Shown in pieces: positions 56,551-64,000 of a stretch of DNA of 64,000 nucleotides; the first letter of the stretch is position 1; each line of letters starts with the position of its first letter. The position numbers and the translations under genes were made by a program. A model generated the notes under the pieces. It saw only the letters and a list, made by a program, of their open reading frames with translations. It was not told the origin of the DNA and made no database searches. This DNA comes from JAKOVR01 sp031415655 (GTDB taxonomy: Bacteria; Actinomycetota; Acidimicrobiia; Acidimicrobiales; Acidimicrobilacustridaceae), in assembly GCA_031415655.1 (NCBI GenBank), contig JANOSD010000152.1, forward strand, positions 1-64,000, written 5' to 3'.

Positions 56551-58808
56551 CCACTTCACCCCCGTCTCCCTCCCGCCGGCACACGAAGATCCCGATCCAA
56601 CCGGCGCTCTGGGCGGGATGGGCGCCCAACGGCATCGGACGGCAGAAGCCGAACCACTACGCCGAGATGTTCGAGGTGCTGCGCGAGAACCGGGGCAATC
56701 TCCGTTACGCCTGGGAGGTACTCACGAAAGGTGTGTGCGATGGCTGCGCCCTCGGTGTCGCGGGGTTGCACGACTGGACCATCGAAGGCGTGCATCTCTG
56801 CACTACTCGCCTCCGATTTCTCGCCGTCAACACCGCACCGCCCATTCCCGAAACCCTGTGGCGCACCACCACCGCCGCAGGACTGGGTGCGCGATCGGGC
56901 AAAGAACTCCGCCAGCTCGGTCGCCTTGCCTACCCCATGCGTCGCCGCGAAGGTGACGCCCAATTCCATCGCATCACCTGGGACGAAGCGCTCGACACGC
57001 TGAGCACCGGCATCCAACGCGGCGGACCGGATCGCGCCGCGCTTTTCCTCACCAGCAGGGGCATTACCAACGAGGTGTACTACTGCGCCGGCAAGGCGGC
57101 GCGGGCCATGGGAATGGCGTCGGTCGACTCAGCGGCGCGGGTGTGTCATGCGCCGAGCACGGTTGGTCTGAAACAGACCATCGGGGTTGCCGCCTGTACG
57201 TGTTCTCTACAGGACGTGATCGAGAGCGACCTCATCGTCTTGTGGGGGGCCAATCCCGCCAACAATCAGCCCGTGTTCATGAAGTACCTCTACCTCGCCA
57301 AGCAGCGGGGTGCCCGCGTCGTAGTGGTGAACCCCTACCTCGAACCGGGCCTCGACGAGTACTGGGTACCGAGCAACGCGGAGAGCGCGATCTTCGGCAC
57401 TCGTTTCTGCGACCTGCACATCCCCGTGCGCCCTGGCGGCGACGTTGCCTTTGCCACCGCGGCGCTCAAGCTCCTCATCGAGCGAGGCAAGATCGATTCG
57501 ACCTTCATCGCCGAACACACCGAAGGATGGGACGACCTCGTCGCGTTGGTCGCCACACAGTCGATGGACGACCTCCTTTCCGCTTCCGGCCTCACGCACC
57601 ATCAGGTGTCGTGTTTTGTGGACGAGTATCAGAGTGCGGGAGCGGCGATCCTTCTGTGGTCGATGGGCATCACCCAACACCGAGATTCGGTCGACGGGGT
57701 GCGCGCTATCGTCAACCTCGGCTTGGCGCGGGGAAACATGGGTCGCGACGGCGCCGGACTCATGCCCTTGCGGGGGCACTCCGGCGTGCAAGGCGGTGCC
57801 GAGATGGGGGCCTATGCCACCGCCTTTCCGGGCGGTCTCGACGTGAACGAGCGCAACGCCGCTCACCTGGGCGAGCAATGGGGTTTCCCGGTGCCGAGCG
57901 CTCCAGGCCGGACGGCGCCGGAGATGGTCGACGCCGCCGAACGCGACGAACTCGACGTGCTCTGGATGAGCGGCGGAAACTTCCTTGACGTCTTGCCCGA
58001 TCCCCAACGGGTGACCGCCGCGCTCGGACGGGTGCCGCTCCGAGTGCACATGGACATCGTGCTCAGCAGTCAGATGTTCGTGCCCGGTCCCGATGTGATC
58101 GTCCTGCCCGTACGAACCCGGTACGAGCAGGAGGGTGGCGGCACCGAGACCACCACCGAACGTCGCATCGTGTTCAGCCCCGAGATTCCTCGCGAGGTGG
58201 GCGAGGCCCGAAGCGAGTGGCGGGTCTACGGCGAGGTGGCCAGCAGGGTGAAGCCCGAGTTCAGCGCAGCATTCGCCTGGCCCACCAACCAAGCCCTACG
58301 AGCGGAAATCGGCCGAATTGTCCCGTTCTACGCCGGAATCGAAACGCTGCAACGGACCGGCGATGCCGTGCAATGGGGCGGCCGCCACCTCGCCGGCGGC
58401 GGGGTGTTCCCGACCGAATCGGGTCGGGCCCGTTTCACTCCACTGCATGTCGATCTCCGATCTACGGCGATCCCCGACGGCATGTTTACGGTGGCCACAC
58501 GGCGGGGGAAACAGTTCAACTCCATGGTTTGGAAAGAGATCGATCCGCTCACCGGGGCCGGTCGTGACGCGATCTACATCGACGACGCAGACGCCGCTGC
58601 GCTGGGCCTGAACGAAGGGGTCGCCGTGCGCATCACATCCTCTGTGGGCTCGATGGACGGCCACATCAAACTCGCTCGACTACCGGCCCGCACGTTGCAG
58701 GTGCACTGGCCCGAAGGCAACGTGCTCATCGGAGGCGCTCCCGCCGATCGTGAGCCGCAAAGCCAGGTACCGGACTACAACGCGCTCGTCACCCTGGCGG
58801 CGCGTTAA
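56547..58808 (+). CDS. FdhF/YdeP family molybdopterin oxidoreductase
   Basis: 753 residues. The N-terminal block TKGVCDGCALGVAGLHDW replaces the classical Fe4S4 motif, as in FdhF/YdeP proteins. The active-site region DSAARVCHAPSTVGLKQ carries the candidate Mo-ligand cysteine. The middle has LWGANPANNQPVFMKYLYLA and GLARGNMGRDGAGLMPLRGH, and the C-terminal molybdopterin-dinucleotide domain has TVATRRGKQFNSMVW. Distant relatives include formate dehydrogenases and acid-resistance YdeP. No partner subunits are encoded nearby. The start GTG overlaps the thioesterase stop. Confidence 0.9.
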   Translation: MTTSPPSPSRRHTKIPIQPALWAGWAPNGIGRQKPNHYAEMFEVLRENRGNLRYAWEVLTKGVCDGCALGVAGLHDWTIEGVHLCTTRLRFLAVNTAPPIPETLWRTTTAAGLGARSGKELRQLGRLAYPMRRREGDAQFHRITWDEALDTLSTGIQRGGPDRAALFLTSRGITNEVYYCAGKAARAMGMASVDSAARVCHAPSTVGLKQTIGVAACTCSLQDVIESDLIVLWGANPANNQPVFMKYLYLAKQRGARVVVVNPYLEPGLDEYWVPSNAESAIFGTRFCDLHIPVRPGGDVAFATAALKLLIERGKIDSTFIAEHTEGWDDLVALVATQSMDDLLSASGLTHHQVSCFVDEYQSAGAAILLWSMGITQHRDSVDGVRAIVNLGLARGNMGRDGAGLMPLRGHSGVQGGAEMGAYATAFPGGLDVNERNAAHLGEQWGFPVPSAPGRTAPEMVDAAERDELDVLWMSGGNFLDVLPDPQRVTAALGRVPLRVHMDIVLSSQMFVPGPDVIVLPVRTRYEQEGGGTETTTERRIVFSPEIPREVGEARSEWRVYGEVASRVKPEFSAAFAWPTNQALRAEIGRIVPFYAGIETLQRTGDAVQWGGRHLAGGGVFPTESGRARFTPLHVDLRSTAIPDGMFTVATRRGKQFNSMVWKEIDPLTGAGRDAIYIDDADAAALGLNEGVAVRITSSVGSMDGHIKLARLPARTLQVHWPEGNVLIGGAPADREPQSQVPDYNALVTLAAR

Positions 58809-60637
58809 CTCCCAGGCCGACGAAGCGTCACCGGCGGATCGAACGGCAATGAGATCGGCCCCAAGCCGTCGAGGCTCGGGTGGGAAACTCTCGCCGCCAC
58901 GAAAAGGGTGGTCAGCGCATTCACCAATGCGGGCAACGCCCCGAGGATCACCGCCTCCGCCAGTCGGTGCACGTTGTGGCCCGGATCCGCACCGAACGCC
59001 GCCGGGAGACCGTCGAGGAGGATAACCTCGATGTTCTCATCGGAAATCGTGAGCGGGCCGGGGATCGAATCGACCTCTCGCATACCGGCGCCGCGCTCCG
59101 ACGGCATCGGGCGTCCGAACGCGTCGATCGTCACCCCTGGATCGAAACAAAGCCCCACTGCTCGGCGCACCGACTGGCGCACGCAGTCGATCAAAAGCCG
59201 ACGCATCGGCTCACGACCTTCAGCCGTGGATGACAAATCAGGCTCACCCTCACTGGCGTCCGTTCCGGGGTGGAGCGCGACCGTGATCCGCCGCAAGCTG
59301 ACGGTCGGCTCGTTCGACTCCAGTGCCACGTCGACACGAACGCAGCCGTGCGGTGCAGTGGTGGGTGTGGCCTCGGCCCATCCCGCCACGAGGTCAACGA
59401 AAAGCGCAGTGCCCGAGGCGACAGCGCCGGCTGCCACGGAACGGGCGTCCACGGTGTTGAGCGCGTCTAGGAGGTGAAGCTCCGCATAGGTTGCGCCGCC
59501 GGCGGTGACGAACGGGAACGCGAAAGGGAGCAAGAGGTTGCGACGCCGAAGCGCTACAGGATCCATGTCGATGCCGCGAGCGAAACGGTCGACGCTCACC
59601 TCCAAACCCAGCATCGAGTCAAGTCTTCCCGACCCTGGGGTCGGAACCACGGGGGGGAGGTTGGTAACGACCGTGGCCGCGGCGAACGCCGCGTCGGCGA
59701 GGGCATAACCCCCGGTGAAGACCTGTGAACCGAGCAAGGGCTGCACGGCGCCGAGTCCTGGGTAGGCCCCGGCGTCCTGGAGTACGTGGGTGGTCACCGA
59801 CCGCATCGATCCATCCAGATCGCCGCCGATGGTGGTGCTCACCCTTGTGCCCCCGCCGTGGTTGAGGTGCTCGAGCTCATCGCCGACGGGCTCCCACCGC
59901 ACCTCGACATCGAAACGCTTCGCCAGCGCCGGCAACAGGAGCACCTCCACCAACTGCGCTGACTCCAGCCCGACCGATTGATCGGGTGACTCCGAGGCAA
60001 TAAGAATCAACCGGGGATCCAACTGGTACGCCGTTGCCAGATAGTCACGAAGCAGTCCTTCGTCGGATGTCGGGGCCGCCACAATGAGCGAACCATCGGC
60101 CGCCCACTTTGCCGAGAACAACCGAGCCTGATTTCCCACCCCGACCAACGATCGGGCCAACTCAATCGTTGTCGTGATCGCAAGGGCACCCGCATGGCGC
60201 GCTTCGGCGAGCAGTGGCTCTGCGGTGTCGACCGACTCCGTGACGACGGTGAGCACCGTGTTGGTATCGAGGTCCGGGAACAACAGCACCTCATCGACGG
60301 CGGCCCGGAGCGGAGACGACACGACCGGCTGCACACCTAGTTCGGCGAGGGCAGCGGCGGCGACCGCAGCGGCGAAAGCTTCGCCAGCGTTGGTGGCGAT
60401 CACCAGGCCGAGAACTTCACCCGCGAATCGAACACGATCGACGACCACCAACGGCCGAGCGAGGAGATCGGACAACGGCGACCCCGGATGCCATGTCGGA
60501 AGGTCGAGGTCGTCCGCCAACAAGACGTCGACAACACCGGGGAGTCGTTGGATTGGCGCCGTCGCAAGGTGGAGAAGCCGGGCGCTGGCCAACGACGAAC
60601 GGATGAATGCGGCATAGAGCACGTCGGGAGCGGTCAC
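58805..60637 (-). CDS. Xanthine dehydrogenase/CoxL-like molybdopterin subunit, divergent
   Basis: 610 residues, against about 750-800 usual. LYAAFIRSSLASARLLHLAT and LPGVVDVLLADDLDLP match the N-terminal domain (vaFvRSphAHArI ... pGVvaVlT). VRFAGEVLGLVIATNAGEAF is the next conserved block. Near the end HRLAEAVILGALPALVNALT corresponds to GvGEa.tiGa..AiaNAv, keeping the active-site Glu. The cofactor-binding middle is short and poorly conserved, so activity is doubtful. No FAD or FeS subunit genes flank it. Its end overlaps the convergent FdhF gene by 4 nt. Confidence 0.75.
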   Translation of the reverse strand: MTAPDVLYAAFIRSSLASARLLHLATAPIQRLPGVVDVLLADDLDLPTWHPGSPLSDLLARPLVVVDRVRFAGEVLGLVIATNAGEAFAAAVAAAALAELGVQPVVSSPLRAAVDEVLLFPDLDTNTVLTVVTESVDTAEPLLAEARHAGALAITTTIELARSLVGVGNQARLFSAKWAADGSLIVAAPTSDEGLLRDYLATAYQLDPRLILIASESPDQSVGLESAQLVEVLLLPALAKRFDVEVRWEPVGDELEHLNHGGGTRVSTTIGGDLDGSMRSVTTHVLQDAGAYPGLGAVQPLLGSQVFTGGYALADAAFAAATVVTNLPPVVPTPGSGRLDSMLGLEVSVDRFARGIDMDPVALRRRNLLLPFAFPFVTAGGATYAELHLLDALNTVDARSVAAGAVASGTALFVDLVAGWAEATPTTAPHGCVRVDVALESNEPTVSLRRITVALHPGTDASEGEPDLSSTAEGREPMRRLLIDCVRQSVRRAVGLCFDPGVTIDAFGRPMPSERGAGMREVDSIPGPLTISDENIEVILLDGLPAAFGADPGHNVHRLAEAVILGALPALVNALTTLFVAARVSHPSLDGLGPISLPFDPPVTLRRPGS

Positions 60638-60667
60638 CGGTTCGAGGCGGCAGAGGCCAGAGGTGGA

Positions 60668-61321
60668 TCAGATCCGGAGCGCGAGCAGGATGCACACGGC
60701 CAATATGCACCCGATGAGCAATGCCTCACGGTTGGTGCGCCGGCGAGCGTGGGGCGACCGCCACGTGACGTCAGCCATCCACTGCTCGTACCGCAGCACA
60801 TCAGCGGCGCTGACCAGCGTGCCGTCGGGCATTCGCCGGCGGCCGAGCCGGAAGTACAGGCGGAGGTTCACGTCGTCGAGATCGTCGAGTTGCGCGGTGG
60901 TCACACGGGGCCCGTCGTAGAGATGAGCGGCGGTCGAGGCCCAGAGCGTCTCCGATTCGCCCCACGCCTGCGAGGCGGCCGTTCCGAGCAACGAACGAAT
61001 CTGCGCCGAGGGTTGGTCGGGTCCATCGTGGGAGCACGCATTCTGAAGTGGCTCAAGCAGGCCCATCGCCATGAGGTCGTAGGTGTCGGCATCGCCAACG
61101 TCGAGCAAGTGATCGATCGTGGTGAACACACTCGGCAACTCGCTCACATCACGGCGATCAACGAGCCGATACAGGTGCTCGGCGAATGCACCAGCACGCA
61201 CGTATACGTCGGGTTTGCCCTCGTCTTCCGACCACGCCATGAAGTCGTAGAGGTCGGTGGCGCCAAGGAACGAAGGACACGACTCGATGAGCCGATCTAT
61301 GGCGTCGTCCGCGGTAATCAT
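60668..61321 (-). CDS. Hypothetical protein with C-terminal membrane anchor
   Basis: 217 residues from the ATG at 61321. ADDAIDRLIESCPSFLGATD, AGAFAEHLYRLVDRRDVSEL and SVFTTIDHLLDVGDADTYDL with MGLLEPLQNACSHD resemble the DUF7674-type helical domain. The end has a basic stretch and a membrane helix (ALLIGCILAVCILLALRI), a tail anchor with the domain in the cytosol. Function unknown. It is 78 bp after the isomerase-like gene and may be cotranscribed. Confidence 0.6.
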   Translation of the reverse strand: MITADDAIDRLIESCPSFLGATDLYDFMAWSEDEGKPDVYVRAGAFAEHLYRLVDRRDVSELPSVFTTIDHLLDVGDADTYDLMAMGLLEPLQNACSHDGPDQPSAQIRSLLGTAASQAWGESETLWASTAAHLYDGPRVTTAQLDDLDDVNLRLYFRLGRRRMPDGTLVSAADVLRYEQWMADVTWRSPHARRRTNREALLIGCILAVCILLALRI

Positions 61322-61399
61322 CGGGGATCCAGGTTCATGCGTTCCAGAGGGTATTCGTTCACCGTTGGCGCTGCCGGACCAGGAGCAGGGGTCAGTCAA

Positions 61400-62278
61400 T
61401 TACCCCGAGGAGGCGTTCCAGCACTCTCGGGAGATTTGGGCGAGCACAAGCGCTTGCTCCCAACGATCACCCTCCTCCCGTGGCGCGCCATCGGGCCCCA
61501 CGACCGTCCGCGCGTAATGGATGGAGGCCGGGAGTAACTCGGGAGCGAACACCAATAGGTCTCCGGGCACCGCCGAACATCGGAACCCCCGCATCGCTGC
61601 GGTCCAGAGCAAACGGAACTCCGCCACAGCGTCGTGGTCGGCCTCGGGGCCGACAACAACCTGGATCGAACCCGTGGAACCGATGCGTCCGTGCATAAAA
61701 CGGACACGCTCCAGCACGGGGCCGATGAACTCACGTTTCTCCGCCGGGTCGCCATACGTCCATTCGAGGCCGGTGTACCAGTGCGAGAAATCACCGTTGA
61801 ATCGGATCTCTGGGTAGCGATCAACGAATTGCACTGTCCTCCACAGATCCTGGGTGATCGTGGCTCGGTGGGTTTCGATGTACAGCGGGAAATCCGTGGA
61901 CGAAGACGCGTCGAGCACGCACTCGATGAGCCGGTGGGCGTCGTCGTCGCTCTCCAAACCCGTTCCGAGGTGCAGGGTGGCACAGTCGTTTCCCGTGTCA
62001 CGCCACAACGCCGCGAGGCCGGCCAGGTCAGAAGGTTTTGTGCCCTCGTGGTGCCGCACCAGACCGAACGCGGTGGAGGCCAACCCCACCGCCGCACACG
62101 TAGTGGCGTCGCCTCCCTGGAAACCCTCGTAGCCGGCGGCGGCTACCGCCGCGAGCACCTCAGCGTGCGAACCCGTAGGCCCCGACGACCACGCCGGGAG
62201 GTCCCAGACGTTGCCGAAGTTGAGGTCGATCCGTAACCGAGGCGGGTTGGCGGAGCCGTCATTGATGTTGGCGATCAC
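61400..62278 (-). CDS. Sugar phosphate isomerase/epimerase-like protein
   Basis: 292 residues from a GTG at 62278. The TIM-barrel outline of the AP-endonuclease-2/xylose-isomerase superfamily is visible: EVLAAVAAAGYEGFQGG, LHLGTGLESDD, PLYIETHRATIT, FNGDFSHWYTGLEW and VRFMHGRIGSTGSIQV, with Glu, Asp/His, His and His at the metal-binding strand ends. It likely isomerises a keto-sugar or inositol derivative; substrate unknown. A TAGGGT box six bases upstream suggests a leaderless transcript. Confidence 0.75.
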   Translation of the reverse strand: MIANINDGSANPPRLRIDLNFGNVWDLPAWSSGPTGSHAEVLAAVAAAGYEGFQGGDATTCAAVGLASTAFGLVRHHEGTKPSDLAGLAALWRDTGNDCATLHLGTGLESDDDAHRLIECVLDASSSTDFPLYIETHRATITQDLWRTVQFVDRYPEIRFNGDFSHWYTGLEWTYGDPAEKREFIGPVLERVRFMHGRIGSTGSIQVVVGPEADHDAVAEFRLLWTAAMRGFRCSAVPGDLLVFAPELLPASIHYARTVVGPDGAPREEGDRWEQALVLAQISRECWNASSG

Positions 62279-62284
62279 CGGACG

Positions 62285-62290
62285 ACCCTA
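62285..62290 (-). promoter_or_regulatory. -10 box of the isomerase-like gene, leaderless
   Basis: TAGGGT, six bases, then the GTG at 62278; no Shine-Dalgarno is present. Confidence 0.45.
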
Positions 62291-62311
62291 CCGTTTGGTG
62301 CCCATCCTGGG

Positions 62312-63115
62312 TCACGGGTGCTGACTGCTCACCGACACGATTTCACCCGTCATGTACGACGAGTAGGGGCTGGCAAGGAACACCATCACGTTGGCCACCT
62401 CCCACGGCTCGGCCGCCCGCCCGAAGGCCTCGCGCTGGGTGAGCTCGGCCAGTAACTCATCGGTGGTGACCTTGGCCAGGAACGGGTGCATCGCCAGGCT
62501 CGGAGCCACGCCGTTGATCCGCACGCCGAACTCCGCCGCCTCGACCGCCGCGCAACGAGTGAGCGCCATCACCCCGGCTTTGGCGGCGGCGTAGTGGCAC
62601 TGTCCTTCCTGGGCTCGCCATCCCACGACCGATGCGTTGTTCACGATCACGCCGCCCTTGCCCTGATCCCGCAACAGACGCACCGCGGCGCGGGTGGCGC
62701 GCATCGTGCCGTTGAGCGTGACGTCGAGCACCACGTCCCACTGTTCGTCGCTCATGTCCACCAGGTTCACGGTGCCACCGAGGCCGGCGTTGTTCATCAC
62801 CACGTCGACCTGGCCGAGATGCGCACTCGCCGCCGCAAACAGTGCATGGACATCGGCTTCGACGGTGACGTTGCAGATCACTGAACCGGGGCGAGTTCCG
62901 AGCTCGACTTCGAGTCGGTCGACCGCTTCACCGAGCCGCCGTTCGTGGACATCGGAGATCAACACCGTGGCCCCTTCCTCCATGCAACGTTTGGCCACGG
63001 CGAACCCGATCCCGGTGCCGGCGGCTGCCGTCACCACGACTCCTTTGCCGGCGAGCAGGCCGTGCCCCGTTACATACTCGGGAACGGGGCCAGGAGTGCG
63101 GGTTTGAAGAGTCAT
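62312..63115 (-). CDS. ipdF: Short-chain dehydrogenase, IpdF-like
   Basis: 267 residues from the ATG at 63115 (MTLQTRTPGPVPEYV). NAD(P) motif TAAAGTGIGFAVA, NNAG, catalytic Ser in NNASVVGW and YAAAK. The long C-terminal segment REAFGRAAEPWEVANVMVFL with YMTGEIVSVSSQHP closely resembles IpdF, the reductase acting on the 5-hydroxy group of the HIP-CoA intermediate in actinobacterial degradation of steroid rings C and D. Other genes of that pathway are not in the window, so the specific role is an inference. Confidence 0.75.
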   Translation of the reverse strand: MTLQTRTPGPVPEYVTGHGLLAGKGVVVTAAAGTGIGFAVAKRCMEEGATVLISDVHERRLGEAVDRLEVELGTRPGSVICNVTVEADVHALFAAASAHLGQVDVVMNNAGLGGTVNLVDMSDEQWDVVLDVTLNGTMRATRAAVRLLRDQGKGGVIVNNASVVGWRAQEGQCHYAAAKAGVMALTRCAAVEAAEFGVRINGVAPSLAMHPFLAKVTTDELLAELTQREAFGRAAEPWEVANVMVFLASPYSSYMTGEIVSVSSQHP

Positions 63116-63121
63116 AGCCCG

Positions 63122-63127
63122 ACGATA
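63122..63127 (-). promoter_or_regulatory. -10 box of the ipdF-like gene, leaderless
   Basis: TATCGT, six bases (CGGGCT), then the ATG at 63115, the same geometry as at phhB and recQ. Confidence 0.45.
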
Positions 63128-63319
63128 GTGCCAGCGACGGTTCCCTGACACCTCGTCAGATTGGGAAGGAGCACCCAACCACGGCAACGCCGAGCGGACT
63201 TCATGGTTCCTTCATGGCCGTCGTGGTTTGCTGCGGGCATGGACCTCCCCACGAAGGGCCATGCAAGCCAGTAACGTCCCGCCGCTGCCTTGGCGGCCGC
63301 TCAAACGGAGGAGACCTCA

Positions 63320-64000
63320 ATGACATCCCGACGGCGCGTCCGCGCCTTTTCGCTGCTCACGGCCAGCGCGCTTGCGCTCGGCGCTTGCAGCTCTACCACC
63401 ACCCCCGCCGCAAGTCCCACCACGAACTCCACCGCGGCCGGTGTCACCACCACCGCCGCCGGTTCGAGCGGTAAGGGAAGTAGCGGGAAAGGAAATGTGG
63501 GCACCGACATTTCCGGTGCCCCGGCCCCGGTTTCGCAGCTGAGCGGCCCCATCACGATCGGCCTCGACTTCAAACCCGAACGCGACGGTTTCGCCTTTGA
63601 GAACTACGGCAAGAACGATGCCCGCTCGAACCTCACCCCGGCTGAGATGGAGCGCTACTTCGGCGACAAGGTGTGCTCGAGCAAGGCCGACGGCCAATGT
63701 CAACTCACGCCCCCCGCCAAGCAGTGGATGGAATCCATCAATGAGGGCATGAACGGGGGGCATTGCGAAGGCATGGCCGCGCTCGCCATCCTCCTGAAGA
63801 AAGGCACCGCCAAGAACACCGACTTCGGCAACGAACTCACCAACGCTCTCACCATCGATGGCAACGATCGACTGGCCCGCGAGATCGCCTTCTGGTTCGC
63901 CACGCAAGCCCTCGACCCCACGGTCACGGCCGAGCTCAAGACCCTCAAGCCCAGCGAAATCGTGGCCAAACTCAAGGAGAGCTTCCAGCCGGACTCCCCC
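63320..64000 (+). CDS. Lipoprotein, 5' part only
   Basis: The ATG at 63320 follows GGAGGAGACCTCA. The frame runs off the window after 227 codons. The signal ends in the lipobox LALGAC at about residue 23, followed by a Thr/Ser/Gly linker. The mature part begins SGPITIGLDFKPERDGFAFE, with ARSNLTPAEMERYFGDKVCS and INEGMNGGHCEGMAALAILL, the latter resembling a Cys-containing helix of papain-like folds (GHCeGma). No family is named. Surface-attached through its lipidated cysteine. Confidence 0.8.
   Translation, partial: MTSRRRVRAFSLLTASALALGACSSTTTPAASPTTNSTAAGVTTTAAGSSGKGSSGKGNVGTDISGAPAPVSQLSGPITIGLDFKPERDGFAFENYGKNDARSNLTPAEMERYFGDKVCSSKADGQCQLTPPAKQWMESINEGMNGGHCEGMAALAILLKKGTAKNTDFGNELTNALTIDGNDRLAREIAFWFATQALDPTVTAELKTLKPSEIVAKLKESFQPDSP

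Overview
The window is high-GC DNA from an actinobacterium, most likely of the class Acidimicrobiia (Ilumatobacter/Microthrix-like). This rests on gene content and is an inference: a DUF222 (13E12-type) HNH endonuclease behind a mycobacterial-style DNA-damage promoter, many genes apparently read from leaderless transcripts, an IpdF-like reductase of steroid-ring degradation, and several ECF sigma factors with membrane partners. No rRNA, tRNA or CRISPR array was seen.

Left end, 1-5.5 kb, is a decaying accessory region: the end of a 42-residue-repeat protein, an intact DUF433/DUF5615 toxin-antitoxin pair, an antitoxin followed by a PIN toxin broken by three lesions, a broken Xre regulator and a possible integrase remnant. 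From 12.1 kb back to 4.0 kb on the minus strand lies a polymorphic-toxin locus: a large RHS/YD-repeat protein (apparently lacking its N-terminus) with a Hint domain and C-terminal toxin, its immunity gene, a second secreted toxin/immunity pair, then a frameshifted orphan Hint-toxin cassette and its immunity gene. The Hint module is duplicated between the RHS gene and the orphan cassette.

12.2-25.1 kb carries a Bcp peroxiredoxin and a tightly overlapping seven-gene minus-strand operon: secreted multi-domain protein, ABC ATPase, ABC permease, helical membrane protein with Gly/Glu/Lys repeats, MoxR AAA+ ATPase, DUF58 protein and a giant protein with three von Willebrand A domains. 25.4-33.2 kb holds secreted proteins, a DUF6351 lipoprotein, a PadR regulator with its membrane partner, the DUF222 endonuclease, and a lipoprotein next to a broken metallopeptidase gene. 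34.6-42.2 kb holds a DUF4143 ATPase, an ECF sigma factor coupled to a membrane beta-propeller protein, PhhB, and a TetR regulator divergent from a Baeyer-Villiger-type monooxygenase.

42.2-51.8 kb holds an ABC-F protein, RecQ fused to a phosphoribosyltransferase-like domain, and a restriction-modification cassette bounded by 77-bp direct repeats. These repeats duplicate the end of a GGDEF-like gene together with the recQ promoter, so the cassette looks like an insertion that also supplied a promoter to its methyltransferase. A sigma/anti-sigma fusion protein lies beside it. 51.8-64.0 kb holds a methyltransferase, a PQ-loop transporter, a GT-C-like membrane protein, a zinc-ribbon protein, a frameshifted thioesterase, an FdhF/YdeP oxidoreductase, an orphan xanthine-dehydrogenase-like subunit, a sugar isomerase-like protein, IpdF and the start of a lipoprotein gene.

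Two regulatory themes stand out. The motif TGTCA-N11-TANNNT, matching the PafBC-dependent RecA-NDp promoter of mycobacteria, precedes the DUF222 gene and recQ with identical leaderless spacing and recurs at two other sites. A TANNNT-N6-start arrangement precedes at least six genes.
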